NCBI GenBank assembly: GCA_030248225.1
Contig: JASANE010011922.1
Span: 1 to 11,615, forward strand
Direction of reading: 5' to 3'
DNA length: 11,615 bases
Source: Trileptium ribeirensis
Taxonomy: Eukaryota; Nematoda; Enoplea; Enoplida; Thoracostomopsidae
Shown: positions 1 to 8,258 of the stretch, piece by piece
How positions within the stretch are numbered: the first letter of the stretch is position 1
How the letters are laid out: every line of letters starts with the position of its first letter
The notes under the pieces: model-generated
What the model was told of the DNA's origin: nothing
What the model saw: the letters and a program-made list of their open reading frames with translations, nothing else
The model's database searches: none
Position numbers and translations under genes: made by a program

Positions 1-1976
1 CTAGTATATATGCACGGTCGACTACTAGAAATACAAATATTAATATTACTATTACTTTCTACAAGTTCTCTTACTATTTTGAGCACTGGTGTTACTGTGA
101 TACGAACCAATACAAAGAAACGTGTATGAATTCCAGATATTAAAATATGGTTTACATATTCGTCGCTAAATGATAACATCACTGAAAAGAATGGTGACAA
201 ATATCTAATCTATACCGGTAAAATGAAATGTAATATATACCGGTCAACTACTAGAAATGCAAACATTAATATTACTATTACTTTCTACAAGTTCTCTTAC
301 TATTTTGAGCATTGGTGTTCTATTGATACAAACCCATACAAAGAAACGTGCATGAATTCCAGATATTAAAATACATTTTATATATTCGTGGCTAAATGAT
401 AATATCACTGAAAAGAACGGTGACAAATATCTAATCTATACCGGTGAGATGAAATGTAATATATAGCGGTCAACTACTACAAATACAAACAATAATATTA
501 CTAATACTTTCTACAAATTCTCTTGCTATTTTGAGCAATGGTGTTCTATTGATACAAACTAATACAAAGAAACGTGCATGAATTTCAGATATTAAAATAC
601 GTTTTATATATTCGTCGCTAAATGATAATATCACAGAAAAGAACGGTGACAAATATCTAATCTTACCGGTGAGATGAAATGTAATATATAGCGGTCGACT
701 ACTAGAAATACAAGCATTAATATTACTATTACTTTTTACAAGTTCTCCTGCTATTTTGAGCAATAGTGATGTATTGATACGAACCAATACAAAGAAACGT
801 GCATGAATTCCAGATATTAAAATATGGTTTACATATTCGTCGCTAAATGATAACATCACTGAAAAGAATGGTGACAAATATCTAATCTATACCGGTGAGA
901 TGAAATGTAATATATAGCGGTCGACTACTAGAAATACAAACATTAATATTACTATTACTTTCTACAAGTTCTCTTGCTATTTTGAGCAATGGTGTTCTTT
1001 TGAAACAACCCAATACAAAGAAACGTGCATGAATTCCAGATATTAAAATACGTTGTATATATTTGTCGCTAAAGGGTAATATTACTGAAAATAACCGTGA
1101 CAAATTTCTAATCTATACCAGTGAAATCAAATGTAATATATACCGGTCGAGTTACTGGGAAAAAATGAAAAAACATTAATATTACTGATACTTTCTACAA
1201 ATTCTCTTACTATTTTGAGCATTGGTGTTCTATTGATACAAACCAATACAAAGAAACGTGCATGAATTCCAGATATTAAAATACGTTGTATATATTTGTC
1301 GCTAAAGGGTAATATTACTGAAAATAACCGTGACAAATTTCTAATCTATACCAGTGAAATCAAATGTAATATATACCGGTCGACTACTAGAAATGCAAAC
1401 ATTAATATTACTGATACTTTCTACAAATTCTCTTACTATTTTGAGCATTGGTGTTCTATTGATACAAACTAATACAAAGAAACGTGCATGAATTCCAGAT
1501 ATTAAAATACGTTTTATATATTCGTCGCTAAATGATAATATCACAGAATAGAACGGTGACAAATTTCTAATCTATACCAGTGAAATGAAATGTAATATAT
1601 ACCGGTCGACTACTAGAAATACAAGCATTAATATTACTATTACTTTTTACAAGTTCTCCTGCTATTTTGAGCAATAGTGATGTATTGATACAAACCAAAA
1701 CAAAGAAACGTGTATGAATTCCAGGAATTAAAATACGTTTTATATATTCGTCGCTAAATAATAATTTCACTGACAAAAACAGTAACAAATTTCTAATCTA
1801 TACCCATGATATGAAAAATAATATATAGCGGTCAATTACTAGAAACACAAACATTAATATTACTATTACTTCCTACAAGTCCTCTTGCTATTTTGAGCCA
1901 TGGTGTACTATTGATACAAAGAAACGTTTATGGATTCCGGATATTAAAATAGGTTTTATATATTCATCGCTAAATG
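1..1976. repeat. 226-bp satellite, array A (nine monomers)
   Basis: Tandem head-to-tail array. The anchor ATGAATTCC (or a close variant) recurs at 126, 352, 578, 803, 1029, 1262, 1488, 1714 and 1930. The steps are 226, 226, 225, 226, 233, 226, 226 and 216 bp, so the monomer is about 226 bp. Each unit carries the recognisable blocks GTCGACTACTAGAAA, ATTAATATTACTATTAC, TATTTTGAGCA, AAGAAACGTG and CGTCGCTAAATGATAA. Several 3'-half variants occur, differing for instance at ATGGTTTACAT, ACATTTTATAT, CGTTTTATAT and CGTTGTATAT. The 233-bp step comes from a 7-bp expansion near 1150-1165; the 216-bp step is a 10-bp deletion near 1918. The last two units are clearly more diverged, and the array fades out after CGCTAAATG at about 1976. 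No protein function is inferred: minus-strand frames of ~73 codons recur once per unit but are a by-product of the repeat. Confidence 0.95.
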
Positions 1977-2790
1977 CTATTTTATGGTTATATAAGTTCG
2001 CAAGGCTTGCCCTTTCATGCTGATGACTCTACAGCATACTTGCAGTTAGCATTATATCAAGAGTTGATGATGGCTTGTTGAGAAGAAAGTATGACTCTTC
2101 TCGCCATCACCCTATAAACGTGTCGACCATGACGCGATCATTTTTGCCTTAGCCAACCCCCACCGGTGCCGGTACTGATGGGCGGTAACACTACTATTGC
2201 GGTGCCTCGGTTTCATGGTCAAAAAATTGTTCCGATCTACTTGGAGGGACTGGTTTGAAAAATATTTTGATTGAACCTCTCAGTTTAGGAAGGCTAGGGG
2301 AAAATAGAATTTTGCCTCGACTATCCAAAACTAGGGGATTGGAACAATCATTTGCTCATGAGATCAAACTACCTTAAATTAGGGAAGTTAACCCTAGAAT
2401 AATCGAAATGTATCGCATCATGCTCGTCGCGTTTAATATGATGATGGCAAAAGAAATGTCATATTCTTCTGAAAGTAGCCATTACCAACAACTGATTGTA
2501 TCAAGTCAGTTAAGCGATAACCTCTAAATTCTAATAAAATCTTAAAGTTCACGGTCATGCCTGTCATCCAGATGTTACATGAGAAGGTGTGTCAAATTTC
2601 GCTCATACGACGTGTAAGATGAAGTGTTCACACATAATTTTAAAAACATAAAATGTTTTAAACGGTAAAAATACACTAGTTGCTATATATATTTTTGATA
2701 TCAAATGCAACACATCTTAGTTGTCCATAAGAAGAGTAGTTGCGGTTACAAACTTAAGGATCAGACCCCCAAACCCATATTTACGTCTCC
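1977..2790. other. Single-copy (in this window) spacer, no recognisable gene
   Basis: This 814-bp stretch separates array A from the first copy of the ~1-kb block. It has no counterpart before the second copy. No open frame exceeds a few tens of codons without a stop, and I recognise no protein domain. A locally GC-richer patch lies at about 2120-2260. Small-scale structure includes two CTAGGGGA motifs (about 2293 and 2332) and a small inverted repeat, TAGGG-AAGTTAA-CCCTA, near 2381-2397. A 46-codon frame at 2705-2845 (+) crosses the block boundary and is probably chance. The region may be part of the ancestral large repeat that was lost from the second period, or an insertion specific to the first. 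Confidence 0.6.
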
Positions 2791-3794
2791 AGAGACTGCC
2801 CGCTTCGTGAAGGCCGACGGCGTGGGAAAATTAATCGAAGATTGACACAAAGTTATGGAAAAGTTGGAGAAAATTGGCAGAAATCGGTAAAATTTAAGAA
2901 AAATTTTTGCACAAATTGAGCAAAATCAACAAAAATTTAGAATAATTATGAGTTTTCAAAAATTTCAGATATTCACCATTCCCCTTGTACCCACAGCTAG
3001 AATCATTTTCAACTCCAGCACGGACGCACCTTGGACACCTATGCCATACATGAATTATGAAATAAAACGTAACACAAATAAAAATCAACGTCATTTCAGG
3101 TAAACCTCAATGGTTACACTTGTTGTTTGAACGTATCAGTTAGTAAGCTATTGACGTCATTTGATGATATATAATTGTTTTAGAATAAATACTCAAGAGA
3201 AAATGACTTTGCTATTTTTGGAAAACCATGCTGACACAACCTATCAATGCCACTTAAGGAACCTCAGGTGCAACAAACACGAACAACATGATAAACACTG
3301 CATAAATATATCGCATTCTTGAGTTCGTTATATTATTTTCGATTTAGTATAGGTTATATATCCATATAATACAGGTGTAAAACCTGTTGGTCTTACTAAG
3401 TTTGGCGGACGAACAAGAAAACATTAAAAGTTTTATTAACAAGAAAACATAATGGAATACAAAATGTTTGGCACTACCGTCGTCGGTCAAATAGCATCGT
3501 CGAATGTGAATGTGCTTGACCATTGAAAATCGGCCAGTACCAAAGAATTTGATCGGAACGTCGCCAGAACGTAAACGTGTTTCCTTGTGTGGTGTTCGAG
3601 TAGGCTGGATTTTGAGCGCGGACCACAAAGGATATCAGGCAACTTTCGCCCAGTCAACCGAGTCAATTGTTGGCGTTTACGAAGCCTCGCAATCCTTGTC
3701 TGTTTCTTCTTGTGACCATGCGAGCGCAAGTTTCACATGATCGAGCGAAACTGTGTCTTCCCACCTAGTAGGTTGTTGATGAGAACTGTTTTCG
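2791..3794. repeat. ~1-kb duplicated block, copy 1
   Basis: From AGAGACTGCCCGCTTCGTGA onward this block matches 10607-11615 colinearly and in the same orientation, with long identical stretches. One example is the segment covering the GTCGTCGGTCAAATAGC sequence at 3480 (11315 in copy 2). Differences are small indels and clustered substitutions. Examples are around 2975-2990, 3050-3060, 3113-3125, 3370-3395, 3615 and 3755-3785. The left edge is sharp, because copy 2 has 226-bp satellite directly to its left. The right edge is unknown because copy 2 runs off the window. Opposing frames at 3344-3628 (-) and 3510-3740 (+) are partly kept in copy 2, but both lose their frame to indels, so I do not call them genes. 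Possible origins are a flank of the PLE, part of its long-terminal-repeat-like region, or an unrelated repeat; the sequence does not decide. Confidence 0.9.
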
Positions 3795-4043
3795 GTTGCT
3801 CTTTTATCACTTTGGTAACAATGCTCGAGGCTGTTGTGTGTCGTTTCGTTCTGGATCCACACCAACTTTGGCTTTGACAAATTTTTGTGGAATATGCGTC
3901 GTTTAAATCATAAGTTTTCGATAATGCGATGTTATGGCATCAATCTTTAGTCGCAAATCGTCGGAAAATTGTGCGAACGTAGTTGATCACGGCTCCTTTC
4001 TGTAGTCAAGCAGTGATCCAGCAAGTTGAATGAGATCTTAGAC
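3795..4043. other. Stretch upstream of the retroelement, no readable gene
   Basis: About 250 bp lies between the end of the alignable duplicated block and the first readable PLE residues. A complete PLE would have its N-terminal part and the start of the reverse transcriptase here. All + frames are broken by stops and I found no convincing N-terminal motif. In the frame of the RT, a stop at about 4014 is followed by open sequence into the PKLHK motif. It may be the decayed 5' part of the element. Confidence 0.4.
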
Positions 4044-4376
4044 ATGCCAAAACTGCACAAGACAAATACAACGCATAGATCTATTCTATCGAGCATTAAA
4101 TAAGCTGTTCACGATCTAGCGCAATTTCTTGTTCCTATTCAAGAGCCAATCGCGCGCAACAATTATACCTTTACCAGTTCATTTGGATTGGCTCTCGAAA
4201 ATGCTAAAACCAACCATGATAGTGCTTTCCTTGCCAGTTATGAAGTAACTGCACTTTTCACCAAGGTTCCCTTACTCGAAACATTACAGTTTATCAAGGA
4301 CGCTTCGGACAGAAATAAGAGTTTCTCTGATTCGTACGCACGAACTAATCGAAGTTATATGTCCTTGCGTACTTAA
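4044..4376 (+). pseudogene. PLE reverse transcriptase, N-terminal fragment (fingers to motif A)
   Basis: Read from ATG 4044 in one frame, the fragment starts MPKLHKTNTTHRSILSSIK, the conserved 'PK.HK....RPI.S' region of PLE reverse transcriptases. After one TAA at 4101 it continues AVHDLAQFLVPI and YTFTSSF, then ASYEVTALFTKVP. The last block is motif A, normally S-F-D-V-x-x-L-F-T-N-V-P in this family. The catalytic Asp is a Glu here (GAA at 4242-4244), which should cripple the polymerase. The frame then runs out at a stop at 4374-4376, where the homology switches to the next frame. The ATG at 4044 is used only as a coordinate, since the true start lay further upstream. Confidence 0.85.
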
Positions 4377-4674
4377 CCTGTATTTTCGGTTTAGCGGCAC
4401 AATCTATGAAAAAGGAAATGGCGTAGCGATGGGATTGCGTTTGGTGCCCACCTTAGCTAATGTTTTCATGTGCTGCTCTAGAAAAGTATGGTCACAGAAA
4501 TGTGCATTGAACTTCAAACCAAAATTCCACCGCAGATATGTGGACCATACATTTGTTATTTTCGATAATGTATTACAACCACAACAGTTTCTGCATTTTT
4601 TAAATTCACAACATGCCTCGATCATGTTCACCGTTAAAACGGAGTCGGAGAACACTATTTCATTTATAGATTAG
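4366..4674 (+). pseudogene. PLE reverse transcriptase, catalytic-core fragment (motifs B to D)
   Basis: This piece reads in the +1 frame relative to the preceding one and overlaps its last few codons. It opens with LNLYFRFSGTIYEKGNGVAMG, then LVPTLANVFM. This is the PLE motif B region, whose usual form is '...GVAMGSPLGP..AN.FM'; the PLG part is altered to RLV. It continues NFKPKFHRRYVDHTFVIF, the motif C block. The normal YVDD is YVDH here, because the second catalytic Asp is changed to His at 4546-4548 (CAT). FLHFLNSQHASIMFTVKTES and ISFID then match the motif D/E stretch '..LN..H..I.FT.E.E....I.FLD'. The frame stops at 4672-4674. The match in order and spacing is strong; function is lost. 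Confidence 0.9.
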
Positions 4675-4741
4675 CAAATCTTAAAATAAAATTAACAAAT
4701 CTAACAGCGGATTCAATACGTCGAGCTATAGGAAGCCAAAT

Positions 4742-5058
4742 CACACAGGTTTAACGCTAAAATTCGATTCGTTCGCCTTACCAAAATATAAGACAAGGCT
4801 CATACAATGCTTGCTGTATTCTACCTTTATGATAGGATCGAATTTTAACGTCATCCAATACAATCCATGAAATACAAACCATGCAACAGACATTGCGCAA
4901 CACTGAATTTGCTCAAAAATTATAGATAAAACCACCGCGAGTTTTATTAACAAATGGATGGCGCAAAATAGCACAACCAATTACGGTAGAAATGTTGCAG
5001 CGCTCGGCGGCGCAGCATTTAGCCAGACTAACGAGCAGGAATTATATTTTTTGTATTA
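4742..5058 (+). pseudogene. PLE RT thumb region, broken
   Basis: A further frame change leads to HTGLTLKFDSFALPKYKTRL followed by IQCLLYSTFMIGSNFNVI. This corresponds to the PLE block after the RT core, usually written 'YRKPTHTG..L.F.SF.P..YK..LI..LL.R....'. The YRKPT half is not readable in the gap 4675-4741. TGA codons at 4868 and 4904 interrupt the frame, after which TTASFINKWMAQNS and NEQELYFLY can be read, with weaker similarity. The boundary with the next piece is another frame change near 5040-5058. Confidence 0.7.
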
Positions 5059-5234
5059 AAAATGCCGTACCTCGGCAGATATTCAACACAACTTAAAAGA
5101 CAAATTACAAGTATTTTTAGTTCAACGTTCATGCTATATAATGTCCGCATAGTGTTCCAAGTTGGCACAAAAACTCAAACATTGGTTTGGATTCAAAGTC
5201 CTTGTACCCGATGCGCTCGGATCCTCGGTTTCAA
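5038..5234 (+). pseudogene. PLE linker between RT and endonuclease
   Basis: The first part reads FFVLKMPYLGRYSTQLKRQI and continues LYNVRIVFQVGTK. This is the 'LPYLG..S..+.+.I.......NV++VF' signature of the segment joining the RT to the GIY-YIG domain in PLEs. Around 5175-5180 the homology moves by one frame to FGFKVLVPDALGSS, equivalent to the family's 'F+.KD.IP..L.SSVVY'. Another shift near 5234 leads into the nuclease. The frame holding MPYLG stays open to 5493, so a 143-codon frame is present here, but between about 5180 and 5328 it is out of phase with the family and only its two ends are genuine. Confidence 0.8.
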
Positions 5235-5554
5235 TACAACTGTTCTGCTTGTGAAGCAGACTAAATCGGCAGTTCCTTCCACACTTAACAACGAGAATCT
5301 CCGAATAGTTCGGGTATATCAGGCAGAAACATTAACAATCATCAGGTATGCAATTCGGCAGTTTATAGGCACGCAGTCTTGTAATGGTCGACCACTATTG
5401 CTTTTATTTGATTACTCCATTGTGCCAAAACTTAACGAAAGCATGCAAAACCTAGATAGATTACTGCATATTATGGAGGACATCGTTATTTGAAAATAAG
5501 CCCAAGCTTAATGATATTGGTTCTTCAAACCCTCTAATACTGTTTTCTAATTAA
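5235..5554 (+). pseudogene. PLE GIY-YIG endonuclease domain, frameshifted
   Basis: The domain opens with YNCSACEAD, then stop, then IGSS in one frame at 5235-5273. This is the 'C..CEA.YIG.T' start of PLE GIY-YIG nucleases, including a Cys pair. The Tyr of YIG is replaced by TAA at 5262-5264. RISE, stop, FGYI in another frame (5294-5320) corresponds to 'R..EH.G', with the His codon now TAG at 5306. TLTIIRYAIRQFIGTQ (5329-5376) and later LLLFDYSIV and LLHIMEDIVI follow in the third frame. These match the family's 'SAIR.H...C......F.I+.........L.ILE.+.I'. The last frame change at 5492 gives ENKPKLNDIGSSNPL and a stop at 5552-5554; KPKLN is the usual C-terminal motif and contains the family's Asn. 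The nuclease cannot be translated as one protein. Confidence 0.85.
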
Positions 5555-5787
5555 TCGGCTAATATGCGCAATCTTAAATTTTCATATATATAGTACCTCA
5601 ATAATTGTACATCACTAGATAAGACATGCTTACTGTATTCTAGAGCCAAGAATTTAGGCTTTTTATGGTCTTATATTAAAGCAAAGTTGAGCTTGACATC
5701 ACGTATGAAGATGCGAGACGAACCGACCCAAACGCCTATGTGTGAGATGCCCAGTGTATCTATGGAATGTCTGGTGTTCCCCAGTAA
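5555..5787. other. Spacer downstream of the retroelement
   Basis: These 233 bp lie between the PLE stop codon and the first recognisable long-form satellite unit. They include an AT-rich run (TTTTCATATATATAGTACC, about 5579) that could be the element's 3' untranslated tail. I see no gene, clear terminal repeat or poly(A) run. Confidence 0.5.
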
Positions 5788-6339
5788 AAGCTCTTTTGTA
5801 AAGCAACAACCATTATTGAAACAAATTTAGTTCTGTAATGTTAGGGAATACGAAACATTTATAATTGTTAATATCCTTTAACGGCCGAACTAAGCCGGGT
5901 TTGCTATTGCAAGCGCCAAGACGAGCGAAGCCGAACAAGATTCACCAAAAGGTAAGGAAACGGATATGTTAACGCCGAGAGCCGACCAATGGATAAACTG
6001 AACATAATTGTTCAGAACGAGCCGAACCGAGGCACAGCTTCGTAATCGAGCTCTTTCTCTTCACATCCTTTATGTTAAAACAAATTATTATGTACGATGT
6101 TAGGGAATACGAAACATTTTATAATTTGTTAATATTTGTTCTTTGTTCATGTTGCTTTAAGGCCACGGATACTAACCAGCCTGGTTAACTACTATTGTTG
6201 ACAAGCGCCAAGACCAGCGAAGCCTAACAAGATTGACCAAAAGGTAAGGAAACCGATATGTTAACGCCGAGAGCTGAGCAATGGATAAACTGAACATAAT
6301 TGTTCAGAACGAGCCGAACCGAGGCGCAGCTTGGTGATC
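5788..6339. repeat. Two long-form units (260 and 292 bp) at the edge of the 224-bp satellite
   Basis: Units are counted from the GAGCTCTTT anchor (AAGCTCTTT in the first): 5788, 6048 and 6340. Both units share ATGTTAGGGAATACGAAAC (about 5839 and 6098), then CAAGCGCCAAGA, a GCGAAGCC(G/T)AACAAGATT block and AAAAGGTAAGGAAA. They then join the sequence shared with the 224-bp monomer (ATATGTTAACGCCGAGAG, AACATAATTGTTCAGAACGA). The LF2-specific insert at about 6163-6249 is absent from 224-bp monomers. The units are more diverged from each other than the downstream units are. They look like an older or ancestral form at the array edge. Confidence 0.85.
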
Positions 6340-8258
6340 GAGCTCTTTCTCTTTCTTTATATTGGATTCAAATTATTATGTCCGATGATCGCAATAAATG
6401 AGTCAAGATTGCACTGAATATGCCAATTACTGTTAAATTTGTTCTATTGTTCATGTAAACGCTGTGCTTTAAGGAAACGGATATGTTAACGCCGAGAGCC
6501 GAGCATGGATAAACCAAACATAATTGTTCAGAACGATGCGAACCGAGGCGCACCTTGGTGATCGAGCTCTTTCTCTTTCTTTATGTGGGATTCAAATTAT
6601 TATGTCCGATGATCGCAATAAATGAGTCAAGATTGCACTGAATATGCCAATTACTGTTAAATTTGTTCTATTGTTCATGTAAACGCTGTGCTTTAAGGAA
6701 ACGGATATGTTAACGCCGAGAGCCGAGCATGGATAAACCAAACATAATTGTTCAGAACGAGCCGAACCGAGGCGCAGCTTGGTGATCGAGCTCTTTCTCT
6801 TTCTTTATGTTGGATTCAAATTATTATGTCCGATGATCGCAATAAATGAGTCAAGATTGCACTGAATATGCCAATTACTGTTAAATTTGTTCTATTGTTC
6901 ATGTAAACGCTGTGCTTTAAGGAAACGGATATGTTAACGCCGAGAGCCGAGCATGGATAAACCAAACATAATTGTTCAGAACGAGCCGAACCGAGGCGCA
7001 GCTTGGTGATCGAGCTCTTTCTCTTTCTTTATGTGGGATTCAAATTATTATGTCCGATGATCGCAATAAATGAGTCAAGATTGCACTGAATATGCCAATT
7101 ACTGTTAAATTTGTTCTATTGTTCATGTAAACGCTGTGCTTTAAGGAAACGGATATGTTAACGCCGAGAGCTGAGCAATGGATAAACTGAACATAATTGT
7201 TCAGAACGAGCCGAACCGAGGCGCAGCTTGGTGATCGAGCTCTTTCTCTTTCTTTATGTTGGATTCAAATTATTATGTCCGATGATCGCAATAAATGAGT
7301 CAAGATTGCACTGAATATGCCAATTACTGTTAAATTTGTTCTATTGTTCATGTAAACGCTGTGCTTTAAGGAAACGGATATGTTAACGCCGAGAGCCGAG
7401 CATGGATAAACCAAACATAATTGTTCAGAACGAGCCGAACCGAGGCGCAGCTTGACCCCCCCCACGCGCAACAACCCGAGCGGTGTTGATCAACGGAGCT
7501 CTTTTCTCTTTCTTTATGTGGGATTCAAATTATTATGTCCGATGATCGCAATAAATGAGTCAAGATTGCACTGAATATGCCAATTACTGTTAAATTTGTT
7601 CTATTGTTCATGTAAACGCTGTGCTTTAAGGAAACGGATATGTTAACGCCGAGAGCCGAGCATGGATAAACCAAACATAATTGTTCAGAACGAGCCGAAC
7701 CGAGGCGCAGCTTGGTGATCGAGCTCTTTCTCTTTCTTTATGTTGGATTCAAATTATTATGTCCGATGATCGCAATAAATGAGTCAAGATTGCACTGAAT
7801 ATGCCAATTACTGTTAAATTTGTTCTATTGTTCATGTTAAACGCTGTGCTGAAACGGATATGTTAACGCCGAGAGCCGAGCATGGATAAACCAAACATAA
7901 TTGTTCAGAACGAGCCGAACCGAGGCGCAGCTTGGTGATCGAGCTCTTTCTCTTTCTTTATGTTGGATTCAAATTATTATGTCCGATGATCGCAATAAAT
8001 GAGTCAAGATTGCACTGAATATGCCAATTACTGTTAAATTTGTTCTATTGTTCATGTTAAACGCTGTGCTTTAAGGAAACGGATATGTTAACGCCGAGAG
8101 CCGAGCATGGATAAACCAAACATAATTGTTCAGAACGAGCCGAACCGAGGCGCAGCTTGGTGATCGAGCTCTTTCTCTTTCTTTATGTTGGATTCAAATT
8201 ATTATGTCCGATGATCGCAATAAATGAGTCAAGATTGCACTGAATATGCCAATTACAA
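6340..8258. repeat. 224-bp satellite array (eight units plus a partial)
   Basis: The anchor GAGCTCTTT recurs at 6340, 6564, 6788, 7012, 7237, 7496, 7721, 7941 and 8166, with steps of 224, 224, 224, 225, 259, 225, 220 and 225 bp. Units are almost identical over their whole length. Each contains GAGCTCTTTCTCTTTCTTTA, TTATTATGTCCGATGATCGC, TGAGTCAAGATTGCACTGAA, GTTAACGCCGAGAG and CAGAACGAGCCGAACCGAGG. The 259-bp unit has a 35-bp net insertion; the 220-bp unit lacks part of TTTAAGG near 7850. The last unit breaks off at about 8258 in CCAATTAC and switches to the other satellite. The minus-strand frames seen in the array (such as 6368-6553 and 7265-7474) repeat with the monomer and show no known domain. 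Confidence 0.97.
7455..7495. other. GC-rich insertion in one 224-bp unit
   Basis: Where every other unit has CTTG-GTGATC-GAGCTC, this unit has 41 bp between CTTG and GAGCTC, a net gain of 35 bp. The inserted stretch has a run of eight C (7456-7463), then ACGCGCAACAACCCGAGCGG and a 10-bp perfect palindrome, GTTGATCAAC (about 7485-7494). It resembles nothing else in the window. It could be filler DNA from a repair event, a small insertion, or a sequencing or assembly error. Confidence 0.75.

Larger units (their letters stand above)
4044..5554 (+). pseudogene. Penelope-like retroelement remnant (RT + GIY-YIG endonuclease), dead copy
   Basis: Readable pieces of one polyprotein follow each other in the order expected of an endonuclease-bearing PLE. 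These are a PKLHK motif with an RT fingers/palm start, the RT catalytic core, an RT thumb (HTGLTLKFDSF), a linker starting MPYLGRYS, and a GIY-YIG nuclease ending in KPKLND. PLE proteins copy their RNA by target-primed reverse transcription, and the GIY-YIG domain nicks the target. Here the product is spread over all three frames, with at least seven frame changes. In-phase stops lie at 4101 (TAA), 4868 (TGA), 4904 (TGA), 5262 (TAA) and 5306 (TAG). Two catalytic RT aspartates are replaced. The final piece ends at a natural-looking TAA at 5552-5554. The N-terminus is not recognisable. The identification rests on motif order and residue patterns known for the family. I could not run a search, so the PLE subfamily is left open. 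Confidence 0.9.

Noticed and set aside
2020..2085. CTGATGA, a possible hammerhead ribozyme core (these occur in some PLEs and satellites)
   Set aside because: No GAAA box follows with a stem II complementary to the adjoining bases, and no stems I or III could be drawn. The full core was not found elsewhere on either strand.
2125..2175. Peptide AIIFALANP in one frame, recalling a motif of malic enzymes
   Set aside because: The match is only about nine residues. The sequence on both sides does not continue as malic enzyme, and a stop follows shortly.
2705..2845. 46-codon + strand frame, MQHILVVHKK... to ...GKLIED
   Set aside because: It crosses the sharp left edge of the duplicated block at 2791, so its two halves have different histories. 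Its length is ordinary for chance.
2894..3094. Minus-strand frame MTLIFICVTFYF..., also at 10711-10917
   Set aside because: The two copies share the ends but differ in frame in the middle because of indels. There is no recognised domain, only a hydrophobic AT-rich start.
3344..3740. Overlapping open frames on both strands of the duplicated block (3344-3628 minus, 3510-3740 plus), also present at 11227-11575
   Set aside because: Both ends of the plus frame look conserved, but a 1-bp loss near 11446 and a compensating gain near 11507 put the middle in a different frame. The minus frame is altered at both its start and its end. No domain is recognisable, and similarity at the DNA level explains the rest.
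3487..3880. Minus-strand frames of 67 and 80 codons
   Set aside because: Lysine/arginine-rich, with no recognised motif. They overlap other frames and show no consistent conservation in the second copy.
4404..4980. Minus-strand frames opposite the retroelement (4404-4655 and 4741-4980)
   Set aside because: These are shadows of the + strand reverse transcriptase fragments, which carry the recognisable motifs.
6310..6345. Possible tRNA-derived (SINE) promoter boxes in the 224-bp unit, from GGTTCGGCTC on the minus strand
   Set aside because: One loosely B-box-like match and no convincing A box at the right distance. There is no tRNA fold and no 3' tail.
6340..8258. CRISPR-like array
   Set aside because: The whole 224-bp unit is repeated, with no short repeats alternating with unique spacers and no cas genes. 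It is a satellite.
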